64,000 nucleotides of DNA from contig NZ_JBHLJR010000005.1 in NCBI RefSeq assembly GCF_043677095.1, forward strand, positions 62,001 to 126,000. The letters are read 5' to 3'. Origin of the DNA: Natronococcus roseus. Its GTDB lineage: Archaea > Halobacteriota > Halobacteria > Halobacteriales > Natrialbaceae. Numbering within the stretch: the stretch's first letter is position 1; each line of letters opens with the position of its first letter. Shown here one piece after another: positions 8,976 to 16,770 of the stretch. A model generated the notes under the pieces. The model worked only from the letters and a program-made list of their open reading frames with translations. It did no database searches and was not told the DNA's origin. The position numbers were made by a program, and so were the translations under genes.

Positions 8976-9509
8976 TCAGGCACCTCCTTTCGCGGGTTTC
9001 TCGGTGATGTAGACCCCGTCCTGGAAGACGCGGGTGTCCTTGCCGCTGACTCGGGTCAGCTGCTCGATGTCCGCCGCCGTCTGGCCGACGTCCTCCTTGT
9101 TCGGACCGGAGAGGACGAGCCGTTCGTCGTCGACGGAGACGTCGGTCTCACCGTGGATGGTCGTGCGTCGCGGTGCCTTCTCGCCGAGGAAGTTCTCGAT
9201 GACGACGTCGTCGCCCTCCACGCGGACCTGCATCGGGAAGTGAGAGTAGAAGACCTCCATCTTGTACTCCCAGCCCTCGGTCACGCCGTGGAACGCGTTG
9301 TTCAGATGGCTCTCGAAGGTGCCGACGGTCGCGTTCGTCTTCGCGTCCTCGGCTCCACTTTCGATGACCACCTGGTCGTCTTCCGCTTCGACGGTCACGT
9401 CGGGGTACCAGAGACGCCGGCTCACGGCGCCCTCGGGTCCGTCGACGGTCACGTCGAGATGATCTACCTCGACAGTTACGTTTTCGGGGATTTCCAGTTC
9501 GACTCGCAT
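8976..9509 (-). CDS. rpl6: 50S ribosomal protein uL6
   Basis: Large-subunit protein near the factor-binding site, 177 residues with the two tandem uL6 beta-alpha domains. It starts MRVELEIPENVTVEV and includes the HLNNAFHGVTEGWEYKM segment typical of archaeal uL6. The gene begins two bases after the uS8 stop, and eL32 follows after three bases. Length and composition are as expected for a haloarchaeon. Confidence 0.97.
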   Translation of the reverse strand: MRVELEIPENVTVEVDHLDVTVDGPEGAVSRRLWYPDVTVEAEDDQVVIESGAEDAKTNATVGTFESHLNNAFHGVTEGWEYKMEVFYSHFPMQVRVEGDDVVIENFLGEKAPRRTTIHGETDVSVDDERLVLSGPNKEDVGQTAADIEQLTRVSGKDTRVFQDGVYITEKPAKGGA

Positions 9510-9511
9510 TG

Positions 9512-9904
9512 TTAGTAGACGTATGCGATCACCTGGCCGCCGATCCCCTGCTCACGAGCCTCGTAATGGCTCATGATGCCGCTGCTCGTCGTGACGACGA
9601 GCGCACCGAAGTCTCGAGCCGGGAGGTATCGCTTCTCCCATTTCTCGAAGTCCTCGGCACCGGCGGCGTAGCGGGGCTTGACGGGGCCACACTCGTTGAT
9701 CGCTCCTTTCAGTTCGACATCGAACTGACCGGCCTTACCGTCGTCGACGAACTCGAAGCCGTCGATGTACCCGCGGTCGTAGAAGACCTCGAGCACGCTG
9801 CCGATCTCGTTCGAAGCGGGCGTTACCTCGTGGCTCAGTTTCCCGACGCTCTCGGCGTTGTCGATGCCCGAGAGCGCGTTGCTGAGTGGGTCGTTTCCGG
9901 TCAT
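9512..9904 (-). CDS. rps8: 30S ribosomal protein uS8
   Basis: 16S rRNA-binding assembly protein of 130 residues. The start at 9904 gives MTGNDPLSNALSGIDNAES, the normal haloarchaeal N-terminus. A longer in-frame reading to 10006 would run into the uS14 gene and adds Ser/Thr-rich residues foreign to the family, so it is rejected. The C-terminal GALVVTTSSGIMSHYEA is the conserved rRNA-binding segment. It begins one base after uS14 ends. Confidence 0.97.
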   Translation of the reverse strand: MTGNDPLSNALSGIDNAESVGKLSHEVTPASNEIGSVLEVFYDRGYIDGFEFVDDGKAGQFDVELKGAINECGPVKPRYAAGAEDFEKWEKRYLPARDFGALVVTTSSGIMSHYEAREQGIGGQVIAYVY

Positions 9905-9905
9905 G

Positions 9906-10088
9906 TTATCGGTACTTCCTGAATCCCATGTCGCGGGCGATCTCTCGGAAACACTGTCGACAGAGGTTGATGTCGTACTTGCCGACGAGTCCCTGTTTGC
10001 GGCCACAGCGCTGGCACTCTTCGATCTGGCCGGTGCGCTTTGCCGCGTGCTCGCCCGTCTGGTCGTTTTCTACGTCGCTTTCACTCAT
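9906..10088 (-). CDS. rps14: 30S ribosomal protein uS14, zinc-binding form
   Basis: Small-subunit head protein of 60 residues. Two CxxC pairs (ECQRCGR and LCRQCF) make the zinc site of the C+ form, followed by the conserved REIARDMGFRKYR end. Its start overlaps the uL5 gene by eight bases. The short acidic N-terminus (SESDVENDQTGEH) is a halophilic feature. Confidence 0.97.
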   Translation of the reverse strand: MSESDVENDQTGEHAAKRTGQIEECQRCGRKQGLVGKYDINLCRQCFREIARDMGFRKYR

Positions 10089-10620
10089 CCGTGGACTCCT
10101 CTACGTTGACGTCGAAGTTCGCCTCGAGGTACTGAATCGCGTCCTCGGGGGTAAGTCGGTGCTTCGACGGGATCGATCGGGTCACCTTGTTGCGCTTGGC
10201 GATGCGATAGCCCGGGCGGACGAGGTTGACGGTAACGTCCATCCCGTAGATCCCGACGTTCGGGTCGTACTCCTGGCTCGGGAACTCGGTGTGTTCCTCG
10301 ACCCCGAAGCTGAAGTTTCCAGTGTTGTCGAACTGGTTCTCGGCCAGCGTCGCCAGCGGCAGGGCGGTCTCGAGGAACTCGGCCGCGTCCTCGCCGCGGA
10401 GGGTGACCTTCGTGCCGATCGGATCGCCCTGTCGGATGCCGAAGTCGGGCTCGGTCCGTTTGGCCTGGGTCCGGACGCTCTGCTGGTCCGTGACCTCCTC
10501 GATGATGTCCTCGGCCTTGCCGAGTTCGCGACCACCGCGGCCGACGCCCATGTGGACGACGACCTTTTCGACGCGGGGCTCGCGCATCTCGTGGAACTCG
10601 CCCTCGGCTTCACTACTCAT
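10081..10620 (-). CDS. rpl5: 50S ribosomal protein uL5
   Basis: 5S rRNA-binding protein of the central protuberance, 179 residues. Start at 10620 (MSSEAEGEFHEMREPRVEKV) is preferred. Two further Met codons three and nine bases upstream are possible but lengthen the overlap with eS4. Family motifs are VVVHMGVGRGGREL and IYGMDVTVNLVRPGYRI. It overlaps eS4 by eight bases and uS14 by eight bases. Confidence 0.96.
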   Translation of the reverse strand: MSSEAEGEFHEMREPRVEKVVVHMGVGRGGRELGKAEDIIEEVTDQQSVRTQAKRTEPDFGIRQGDPIGTKVTLRGEDAAEFLETALPLATLAENQFDNTGNFSFGVEEHTEFPSQEYDPNVGIYGMDVTVNLVRPGYRIAKRNKVTRSIPSKHRLTPEDAIQYLEANFDVNVEESTDE

Positions 10621-11323
10621 CGTCATCACCGTCCTCGTCGGTGAAGTTCTCGTCGATCACGACGACGTACTCCTCGACGGTTTCGAACTCGCCGTCGTCG
10701 GCCTCGACGGTGACGATGTTCGATCCGCTGCCGGGGGTGACGTCGATCTCGGTGACCTCGCCGATCTTTCCGCCGTGGTTGCCGCTAATGGCTGTGACGA
10801 GTGCACCCTCCTCGTAGGGGAAGTGTGCGACGACCGACTTGTCGTCGTTGTCGACGACGACCGAGTCGTTCGTGCTGTACTCGCTTTCCTCGGCGAGGAT
10901 GTTCGTTCCGTCGTGCAGCGTCAGCTGGGTGTCGCCACCCGGGACCTGACGCTTGCCCTCGATCTTGCCGAGACGGCTGTCGGCGGCGTCGGCGTCGATC
11001 TCGGTCAGGGCGAGTCGGCCGCCCTCGTCGGGGAAGACCCGGTAGTACTCCTCTCGACCGGGGAACGCAACGATGTCGAACATGCCGATCGGGCGCTGTT
11101 CGTCGTTGATCGGTTCCCCGTTGATCAGGATCGAGTCCTGCGAGAGGGCGTACCGCGCTTCCTTCTTCGAGTCGACGTAGCCGAGCACGTCCCGAAGCAG
11201 GACGACGAGCGGAACGCCGGCCTCACCGTGCGGGCCGGAGTCGGCCTTGACCGTGAAGACGTCGGTCTTTCGCTCGACTGGCCAGGACTTCGGTACGGAC
11301 AGTCGTTTCTGATGTTTCGTCAT
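10613..11323 (-). CDS. rps4e: 30S ribosomal protein eS4
   Basis: Archaeal/eukaryotic small-subunit protein, 236 residues, with the S4 RNA-binding domain (VPLVVLLRDVLGYVDSKKEA, about residues 37-56), the eS4 central domain and a C-terminal KOW-like stretch (GNHGGKIGEVTEI). It is placed between uL24 (four-base overlap) and uL5, the fixed archaeal spc order. The C-terminus ends in a Glu/Asp-rich tail. Confidence 0.97.
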   Translation of the reverse strand: MTKHQKRLSVPKSWPVERKTDVFTVKADSGPHGEAGVPLVVLLRDVLGYVDSKKEARYALSQDSILINGEPINDEQRPIGMFDIVAFPGREEYYRVFPDEGGRLALTEIDADAADSRLGKIEGKRQVPGGDTQLTLHDGTNILAEESEYSTNDSVVVDNDDKSVVAHFPYEEGALVTAISGNHGGKIGEVTEIDVTPGSGSNIVTVEADDGEFETVEEYVVVIDENFTDEDGDDDE

Positions 11324-11703
11324 TCGCTATCACCTTCGTCGTCGTCTTCGTTCGCGTCGCCCTCGAGGCGCGCCTCGCGGCGCTCGTCCTCGAGGTCGAG
11401 GTCCGTGACTCGGACGTTCGACGGGTCGAGCGGCCGCGGGACTTCCTCGCCGTCGGCCGTCTCGATGGTCACGTCCTCGACGTGGATCGTGCCGTCCTCG
11501 AGGATCGCGCGAAGGACCTCGCCGGTCTCGCCGGCGTGGTCACCGCGCATGACTTCGACGGTGTCGCCCGCGTTGACGCGGGTCCGTCGCGTGTCGTACT
11601 CCTCGCGGAGGTCATCCGAGAGCGTCGCGTGAAGCTGCTTCTGTCGCTTGTGCAGCGGTGCACGCTCCGTCTGCGTTCGCTGTTTGTGTGGTTGTTTGCT
11701 CAT
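11320..11703 (-). CDS. rpl24: 50S ribosomal protein uL24
   Basis: Assembly-initiator protein that binds the 5' part of 23S rRNA, 127 residues. It opens with the archaeal basic segment SKQPHKQRTQTERAPLHKRQK and has the KOW motif (VNAGDTVEVMRGDHAGETGE, about residues 43-62). The C-terminus is acidic. The ATG lies two bases after uL14, and the end overlaps eS4 by four bases. Confidence 0.97.
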   Translation of the reverse strand: MSKQPHKQRTQTERAPLHKRQKQLHATLSDDLREEYDTRRTRVNAGDTVEVMRGDHAGETGEVLRAILEDGTIHVEDVTIETADGEEVPRPLDPSNVRVTDLDLEDERREARLEGDANEDDDEGDSE

Positions 11704-11705
11704 AC

Positions 11706-12104
11706 TCAGACGATCATCGTTGCGGTCGAGGCGATCGCGCCGAAGCGTTCGGCGACTTCGCGAGCGATCGGGCCCTTGATCTCCGTCCCGCGGGGCTCTT
11801 CGTTCTCGTCGATGATGACCGCCGCGTTGTCCTCGAACTTCACGCGCGTCCCGTCGGGCCGGCGAATCGACTTCCGCTGGCGGACGATGACGGCCTCGAG
11901 GACCTGGCGGCGCATCTCGGGGGTACCCTTCGTGACCGAAACGGTCACCTTGTCACCGAGTCCCGCCTTCGGCTGGCGGTTCTTGGTGCCCTGGTAGCCC
12001 GAGACGCTGATGACCTTCAGCTCGCGTGCGCCGGTGTTGTCGGCACACGTGACCAGCGACCCCTTCTTGAGTCCCTGGGTGACGTCGGCTTTCATCGCCT
12101 CCAT
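11706..12104 (-). CDS. rpl14: 50S ribosomal protein uL14
   Basis: Forms an inter-subunit bridge and belongs to the factor-binding side of the large subunit. 132 residues from the ATG at 12104, which shares its A with the uS17 stop (TGATG). A Met codon nine bases further in is also possible. The conserved five-stranded barrel is recognisable from LVTCADNTGARELKVISV and VKFEDNAAVIIDENEEPRG. Confidence 0.97.
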   Translation of the reverse strand: MEAMKADVTQGLKKGSLVTCADNTGARELKVISVSGYQGTKNRQPKAGLGDKVTVSVTKGTPEMRRQVLEAVIVRQRKSIRRPDGTRVKFEDNAAVIIDENEEPRGTEIKGPIAREVAERFGAIASTATMIV

Positions 12105-12553
12105 CACTGATCACCCTCGACGGCTTCCTCTTCGGAACCCTCGGTGACATCGCTGCTGGAAAGCTCACGGTCAGGCTCGGCCTGACGGGTGAGCGCGGCG
12201 ATGTCCTCCGCGGTTGCCTCTTCGGTTACTTCGACGACCACGTGCGATTTCGTCTTCGACAGTGGTCGGGTCTCTGCGATCTTGACCGTGTCACCGACCG
12301 AGAGCGGCTCGAGCACGCCCGGTACGTGGGCCGGGATGCGCGAGCGACGCTTCATCTGGCGGTCGTACTTCGGAACCGCCACGTCGTACTCTCGTTCGAC
12401 GACCACGGTCTTGTCCATGTCCGTCGAGATGACGGTCCCCTCGAGGATCTGACCTCGAACGGAGAGTTCGCCGTAGAACGGACACTTCTCGTAGTCGTAT
12501 TCCTCCGGGTTTTCCGGTTCCGGAGGGGTTTCAACGTCTAATCCTATTGCCAT
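12104..12553 (-). CDS. rps17: 30S ribosomal protein uS17
   Basis: Small-subunit OB-fold protein. 149 residues, longer than usual because of an acidic Glu/Ser-rich C-terminal tail of about 30 residues. Core motifs are KCPFYGELSVRGQILEG, TVISTDMDKTVVVERE and VGDTVKIAETRPLSKTK. The start overlaps the Rpp29 gene by ten bases, and the end touches uL14 by one base. Confidence 0.96.
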   Translation of the reverse strand: MAIGLDVETPPEPENPEEYDYEKCPFYGELSVRGQILEGTVISTDMDKTVVVEREYDVAVPKYDRQMKRRSRIPAHVPGVLEPLSVGDTVKIAETRPLSKTKSHVVVEVTEEATAEDIAALTRQAEPDRELSSSDVTEGSEEEAVEGDQ

Positions 12554-12951
12554 GGTGAGTCACCATTCGTTTCCGTGCGTCGGGCGGGTTGTGAGAGCAG
12601 TCGCGAGCCATCGACCGTAACGTAGGCCACGTCCTCGCCAGCGCAGTCCGAGCCGGTGGAGAGTGTCTCCGTCGACTCGGGTTTAGCATCGGCCAGTTTG
12701 GACGCGGTCCCCGACGCCTTCGCGGCGTCGGCGGCGTCATCTGTGATCGCGAACTCGAACGTCGAGCCCGACTTCGGCACCATCACGACCCGAGACGCGC
12801 CCTGCTCTCGAATCTCGACGGAGAGCGTGTTGGTCGTCTCGATGACGACCCGTCCCTCGAGACCGACCCGCGAGGCGTCGTCACTCTCGACGACACGGAC
12901 GGGCAGGCCGTTGAGTTCGTGTCGGGGCAGCGTTTCGGGTGTCAGTGCCAT
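12544..12951 (-). CDS. rnp1: Ribonuclease P protein component 1 (Rpp29/Pop4)
   Basis: Protein subunit of RNase P, which matures tRNA 5' ends. The 135-residue protein has the Sm-like Rpp29 core: HELNGLPVRVVESDD, VGLEGRVVIETTNTLSVEI and SRVVMVPKSGSTFEF. A Ser/Thr/Ala-rich stretch follows (about residues 72-105), so it is longer than the usual 90-100 residues. Its place between uL29 and uS17 is the standard archaeal position and links tRNA processing to ribosome synthesis. It overlaps uS17 by ten bases. Confidence 0.92.
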   Translation of the reverse strand: MALTPETLPRHELNGLPVRVVESDDASRVGLEGRVVIETTNTLSVEIREQGASRVVMVPKSGSTFEFAITDDAADAAKASGTASKLADAKPESTETLSTGSDCAGEDVAYVTVDGSRLLSQPARRTETNGDSPWQ

Positions 12952-12961
12952 TGTGTATCTG

Positions 12962-13180
12962 TTATTCGTCGCCTTCGTCCAAGTCGCCTTCCTCTCGCTG
13001 GATCGTCTTGATCCGAGCGATGGTGCGACTCAGTTCGCCGATTCGACCCGGGTTCTCCGGGGCGCCACCGGCCGCGAGGACGGACTTCTGGTTGAGCAGC
13101 TCGGTCTCGAGCTCCTCGAGTTCGGCCTCGCGTTCGGCGGCGGTCATGTCGCGAACCTCTTCGACGTGGAGGATCGCCAT
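12962..13180 (-). CDS. rpl29: 50S ribosomal protein uL29
   Basis: Small two-helix protein at the polypeptide exit, 72 residues. It has the family pattern EEVRDMTAAEREAELEELE, then ELLNQKSVLAAGG and ISRTIA-like RIGELSRTIARIKTIQRE. The ATG shares one base with the uS3 stop. A ten-base gap separates it from rnp1. Confidence 0.96.
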   Translation of the reverse strand: MAILHVEEVRDMTAAEREAELEELETELLNQKSVLAAGGAPENPGRIGELSRTIARIKTIQREEGDLDEGDE

Positions 13181-14133
13181 CAGGCGTCACCTCCCTCGTC
13201 TTCGTCCGCCTCTTCCGAGGCGTCCTCTGCCTCGTCGTCCATCTCGGCCATCAGCTCCTCGGCCTCGGCTTCGACGTCCTCCTCGAGCTCGTCGAGGTCC
13301 TCCTCGACCGGGGCCTCGTCGGGGATGTCGACATCGTCGTCCTCGGCAGCGTCGACCTCCGCTTCGATGACCTCTTCGATGTCCTCTTCCTCGGGCTCGG
13401 GCTCGACGGCGTCCTCGGCGGGGGCTTCGGCGCCTTCCTCGGCGGCCTCGGCCTCCTCGGGCTCGCCCTCGAGCAGCTCCTCGACGCCCTCGGCCTCGTT
13501 GGCCTCGACGGCGTCGGGGACGACCTCTTCGGGGTCCATCTCGTCGTGGACCTGGAAGTCGTCGGGGAGTTTGGCACCCGGCGGGATGATCTTCACGTCG
13601 ACGCCGATCGTGCCGAGTTTCATGACCGCGACGCCCTGGCCGTGGTCGACGACCTCTTCGGCGGGCTCGCCGTTGTGCTTGATGTAGCCGCGGTTGAACT
13701 TCTCGACACGCGAGCGAGCGCCCGTGACCTTCCCGGAGAGGACGATCTCTGCGCCGAGCGCGCCCGAATCCATGATCCGGTCGATCGTCGTGTGTCCGGC
13801 CTTCCGGAAGTACCAGCCACGCTCGAGTGCGTTGGCCAGTCGGTCCGCGACGATCCGTGCGTTGAGGTCGGGTTCGTCGACCTCCTGGACGTCGATCTGG
13901 GGGTCCTCGAGGTTGAACTTCTCCTCGAGAGCCGTCGTGACCTTCCGGATGTTCTCGCCGCCCTTGCCGATGACCATCCCTGGCTTCTCGGCCTTGAGAA
14001 CGATCTGGGTACCCATCGGCGTCTTGGCGACGTCCATACCGCCGTAGCCCGCGCGGCCGAGCTCTTCTTCGAAGAACTCGTCGATCTGGGACCGCTGCAG
14101 GCCGTTTTCGATGAACTGGTGTTCGTCAGCCAT
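13180..14133 (-). CDS. rps3: 30S ribosomal protein uS3 with long acidic tail
   Basis: mRNA-entry protein. Residues 1-200 contain the type-II KH domain (GMVIGKGGENIRKVTTALEE, about residues 53-72) and the uS3 C-terminal domain (GARSRVEKFNRGYIKHNGEP and LGTIGVDVKIIPPGAKLP). The last 110 or so residues are almost only Glu, Asp, Ala and Val, so the total of 317 is well above the bacterial length (about 230). Long acidic tails on uS3 occur in haloarchaea. One-base overlaps join it to uL22 and uL29. Confidence 0.96.
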   Translation of the reverse strand: MADEHQFIENGLQRSQIDEFFEEELGRAGYGGMDVAKTPMGTQIVLKAEKPGMVIGKGGENIRKVTTALEEKFNLEDPQIDVQEVDEPDLNARIVADRLANALERGWYFRKAGHTTIDRIMDSGALGAEIVLSGKVTGARSRVEKFNRGYIKHNGEPAEEVVDHGQGVAVMKLGTIGVDVKIIPPGAKLPDDFQVHDEMDPEEVVPDAVEANEAEGVEELLEGEPEEAEAAEEGAEAPAEDAVEPEPEEEDIEEVIEAEVDAAEDDDVDIPDEAPVEEDLDELEEDVEAEAEELMAEMDDEAEDASEEADEDEGGDA

Positions 14134-14612
14134 TAGTTCTCATCCTCCTCGTTCTCGTCGACTTCCTCGACGACGATCTCAACGTCGACCTCCGGCGTGT
14201 TCCAGGCGGTCGCACGCCCCATCGCGCGGGGCTTGCGGCCGACGGACTCGCCGACCTTGTGGGCGGCGATGTGAACGATCTCCATCGAAGCGCCGTCGAA
14301 ACCCTGGTGGTCGGCGTTGGATTCGACGTTCTCGAGCAGATCGAGGAACTCGCCCGAGACCTTCTCGGGGTACTTGCCGGCGTCCCAGCCCTCAACGTCC
14401 GAGCGGTGACCCGCACCGGAGTTGTGGGATTTAAAGGGTACCGACTGCTCCTCGTCGATCACGTCCTGAAGGTACGCCTGGGCGTCCGCGACGGTTCGGC
14501 CCTTGATCTCGCGGGCGACCTCCTTGCTGTGCTTGTGGCTCATGTGACGCTCCCGGAGCATCGCTTTCGCGGTGGAGTCCGGATCCGCGTCGACTGAGTA
14601 GTTGATTCCCAT
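14133..14612 (-). CDS. rpl22: 50S ribosomal protein uL22
   Basis: Lines the peptide exit tunnel; 159 residues. Starts GINYSVDADPDSTAKAML and includes the helical core (RHMSHKHSKEVAREIKG). The tunnel-loop region ends in VGRKPRAMGRATAWNTPEVD. The C-terminus carries a short acidic tail. Seven bases separate it from uS19, and its stop overlaps the uS3 start by one base. Confidence 0.96.
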   Translation of the reverse strand: MGINYSVDADPDSTAKAMLRERHMSHKHSKEVAREIKGRTVADAQAYLQDVIDEEQSVPFKSHNSGAGHRSDVEGWDAGKYPEKVSGEFLDLLENVESNADHQGFDGASMEIVHIAAHKVGESVGRKPRAMGRATAWNTPEVDVEIVVEEVDENEEDEN

Positions 14613-14619
14613 ACGATGA

Positions 14620-15042
14620 TCACTTCAGTGGGACGAACTTCGACGATCGAGTCGCGCCGATACCCGCCTGTCCGTGCTCGACGGAGGTGCGGGTCAGCTG
14701 GAACTCGCCGAGATAGTGTCCGATCATCTCGGGTTCGACGCGAACGCGCTCGAAGGACTGTCCGTTGTACACGGAGAAGGTCAGTCCGACGAACTCCGGC
14801 AGCACCGGCATGTCGCGCAGGTGCGTCCGGATCGGCGCGTTGGCGGTCTCTTCCTCGCCTTTCCCGCGGGCCTTCTCGAGCAGCTTCTCCTGCTCGACGG
14901 AAAGTCCGCGCGTGATACTTCGCCGCTTGCGTGCGGGCAGCAGTTCCACAACCTCGTCGAGCTCCATCTCCTGCAGCTCCTCGAGCGTGTGACCGCGGTA
15001 GGTAAACTCACCTTCGCGGCCGGTTCTGTACTCCTGACTCAT
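14620..15042 (-). CDS. rps19: 30S ribosomal protein uS19
   Basis: Head protein of the small subunit, 140 residues in the archaeal form. N-terminal EYRTGREGEFTYRGHTLEEL is the archaeal extension; the conserved core ends with FERVRVEPEMIGHYLGEF and STRTSVEHGQ-like RTSVEHGQAGIGATRSSKF. The start overlaps uL2 by four bases. Confidence 0.96.
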   Translation of the reverse strand: MSQEYRTGREGEFTYRGHTLEELQEMELDEVVELLPARKRRSITRGLSVEQEKLLEKARGKGEEETANAPIRTHLRDMPVLPEFVGLTFSVYNGQSFERVRVEPEMIGHYLGEFQLTRTSVEHGQAGIGATRSSKFVPLK

Positions 15043-15761
15043 TTGTTTCCACCTCGGCCGGTACGGCGCGAGGAGATGTCACCGACCTTCCGTCCCGGCG
15101 GGGCATCCCGCGAGACGGACTTCGGTTTGCCGGGGTGCTGTCGGCCACCGCCACCGAACGGGTGGTCGATCGCGTTCATCGCAACACCGCGGACGCGGGG
15201 CCACTTGGTACCCCGGGCTTTCATCTTGTGATACTTGTTTCCGGCCTTGACCATCGGCTTCTCCGTGCGTCCGCCACCGGCGACGACGCCGATGGTGGCA
15301 CGACACTGCGGATCGAGGCGCTTGACCTCGCCGCTTGGAAGCTGGATGACCGCGGCGTTGCGGTCGTGGGTGATCAGGTCCGCGTTGACACCCGAGGCGC
15401 GGGCGAATCGACCGCCGTCGCCGGGGTTGGCCTCGATGTTACAGACCGGAACTCCCTCCGGAATCTCGGCCAGCGGCATCGTGTTGCCGGGCTTGATCTC
15501 CGCCGAGACGCCGACCTGGATCTCCTCGCCGACGGTGATCCCTTCCGGGGCCAGTACGAGGCGCTGGTCGCCGTCCTCGAACTCGATGGCCGCGACGGGC
15601 GCCGAGCGAGCGGGGTCGTGTTCGATGTCTACGACGGTCCCGCGGATCACGTCGTCGTCTTCCTCTTTCTTGTGGTCGAGCTTCGCCTTGTATCGGTGCG
15701 ACGGGGCACGGAACGTCGGGGTTCCGCGACCGCGTCGTTGTCCCTGAATTCGTCGTCCCAT
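15039..15761 (-). CDS. rpl2: 50S ribosomal protein uL2
   Basis: Peptidyl-transferase-proximal protein, 240 residues. N-terminal RRIQGQRRGRGTPTFRAPSH and the C-terminal AIDHPFGGGGRQHPGKPKS are diagnostic; His200 in the DHPFGGG motif is the universally conserved histidine. It is two bases from uL23 and overlaps uS19 by four bases. Length is normal for archaea. Confidence 0.98.
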   Translation of the reverse strand: MGRRIQGQRRGRGTPTFRAPSHRYKAKLDHKKEEDDDVIRGTVVDIEHDPARSAPVAAIEFEDGDQRLVLAPEGITVGEEIQVGVSAEIKPGNTMPLAEIPEGVPVCNIEANPGDGGRFARASGVNADLITHDRNAAVIQLPSGEVKRLDPQCRATIGVVAGGGRTEKPMVKAGNKYHKMKARGTKWPRVRGVAMNAIDHPFGGGGRQHPGKPKSVSRDAPPGRKVGDISSRRTGRGGNK

Positions 15762-15763
15762 TG

Positions 15764-16018
15764 TTAGAACACCCCGATACGCGAGGCGACTTCCTGGGCG
15801 TCGTCGTCCTCGGAGAGTTTGACGGTTGCTTTCTTCTTCCCGTTCATCGTCATCTGTGTGTTGACGCTGTCGACCGAGACCTCGAAGCGCCGCTCGACTT
15901 CCTCTCGGATCTCGGGTTTGGTGGCGTCGGGGTTGGCGACGAACTGGAGCTTGTTCTCGAAGTCCATGTCGTTCATCGCCTTCTCCGTCACGAGCGGGTG
16001 GTCGATCGCTCCGCTCAT
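15764..16018 (-). CDS. rpl23: 50S ribosomal protein uL23
   Basis: Tunnel-exit protein that contacts the signal recognition particle and SecY, 84 residues. The start at 16018 gives MSGAIDHPLVTEKAMND, the normal archaeal N-terminus, and overlaps uL4 by four bases. A longer in-frame start at 16054 would add twelve basic residues and lies deeper within uL4, so it is rejected. The C-terminal RIGVF closes the family pattern. Confidence 0.97.
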   Translation of the reverse strand: MSGAIDHPLVTEKAMNDMDFENKLQFVANPDATKPEIREEVERRFEVSVDSVNTQMTMNGKKKATVKLSEDDDAQEVASRIGVF

Positions 16019-16767
16019 CGGTCGGCCACCTCCTCGAGTGCGCTCTCGGTCCAAACGGTCAGCCGTCCGGGCTGGGTGCCCGGCGCGAGATCCTCCGCGT
16101 TGACCTCCGCGGCCGTCGTGACGTCCGCGCCGGCGAGATTCCGGGCCGCACGGGACGGGCCGGACTCACTGGAGGTGACGAAGAGGATCGACTTGGGCTG
16201 TTTGTACTTGCGTCCGCGGGTCTTTCCGCGACCCGAGCGCACGCTGCGACCCTCGTCGGCTCGCTCGACGTCGTCGGCGAGACCGGCGGCCTCGAGGAAC
16301 TCGACGACCTCCTTCGTCTTCTGGAGGTCCTCGAACTCGTCGCTGACGACGATCGGTGCCTCGACGTCCGCGTCGAACTCGTGGCCACGGTCGGCGACGA
16401 GCTCGGCGTCGGTCGTCGCGGCGATGGCGCTGCGGACGGCCAGCTTCTTCTCTTTCGTGTTGATCGATTCGGTCCAGTCCTTCTCGGCTTTCGGCGGGTG
16501 TCCCTTTCGTCCCTTGACGGTCTGGGGAACGCGTCGAGCGCGTCCGTTCTGTCGGGGGACGTGGGCCATCCCGCGGCCGCTACCGAACGATTCGGCCGGC
16601 GTTCGCATGCCGGCGAACTCGTCGGCGCCGTAGTCCTGTTTTCGGTTGGCCTGGGCGGCGCGAACGGCACGGGCGATCAGGTCCGGGCGGTACTGGGTCT
16701 CGAAGACCGCCGGGAGCTCGATCGTGTCCGCGTCCGAGCCGTCCAGGTTGCGTACTGTTGCGTCCAT
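16015..16767 (-). CDS. rpl4: 50S ribosomal protein uL4
   Basis: Tunnel protein of 250 residues. The archaeal N-terminus (MDATVRNLDGSDADTIELP, VFETQYRPDLIARAV) is followed by the tunnel loop with the RGMAHVPRQNGRARRVPQ motif (about residues 65-82), then KGRKGHPPKAEKDW. Three bases separate it from uL3, and the end overlaps uL23 by four bases. Confidence 0.97.
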   Translation of the reverse strand: MDATVRNLDGSDADTIELPAVFETQYRPDLIARAVRAAQANRKQDYGADEFAGMRTPAESFGSGRGMAHVPRQNGRARRVPQTVKGRKGHPPKAEKDWTESINTKEKKLAVRSAIAATTDAELVADRGHEFDADVEAPIVVSDEFEDLQKTKEVVEFLEAAGLADDVERADEGRSVRSGRGKTRGRKYKQPKSILFVTSSESGPSRAARNLAGADVTTAAEVNAEDLAPGTQPGRLTVWTESALEEVADR

Positions 16768-16770
16768 GTG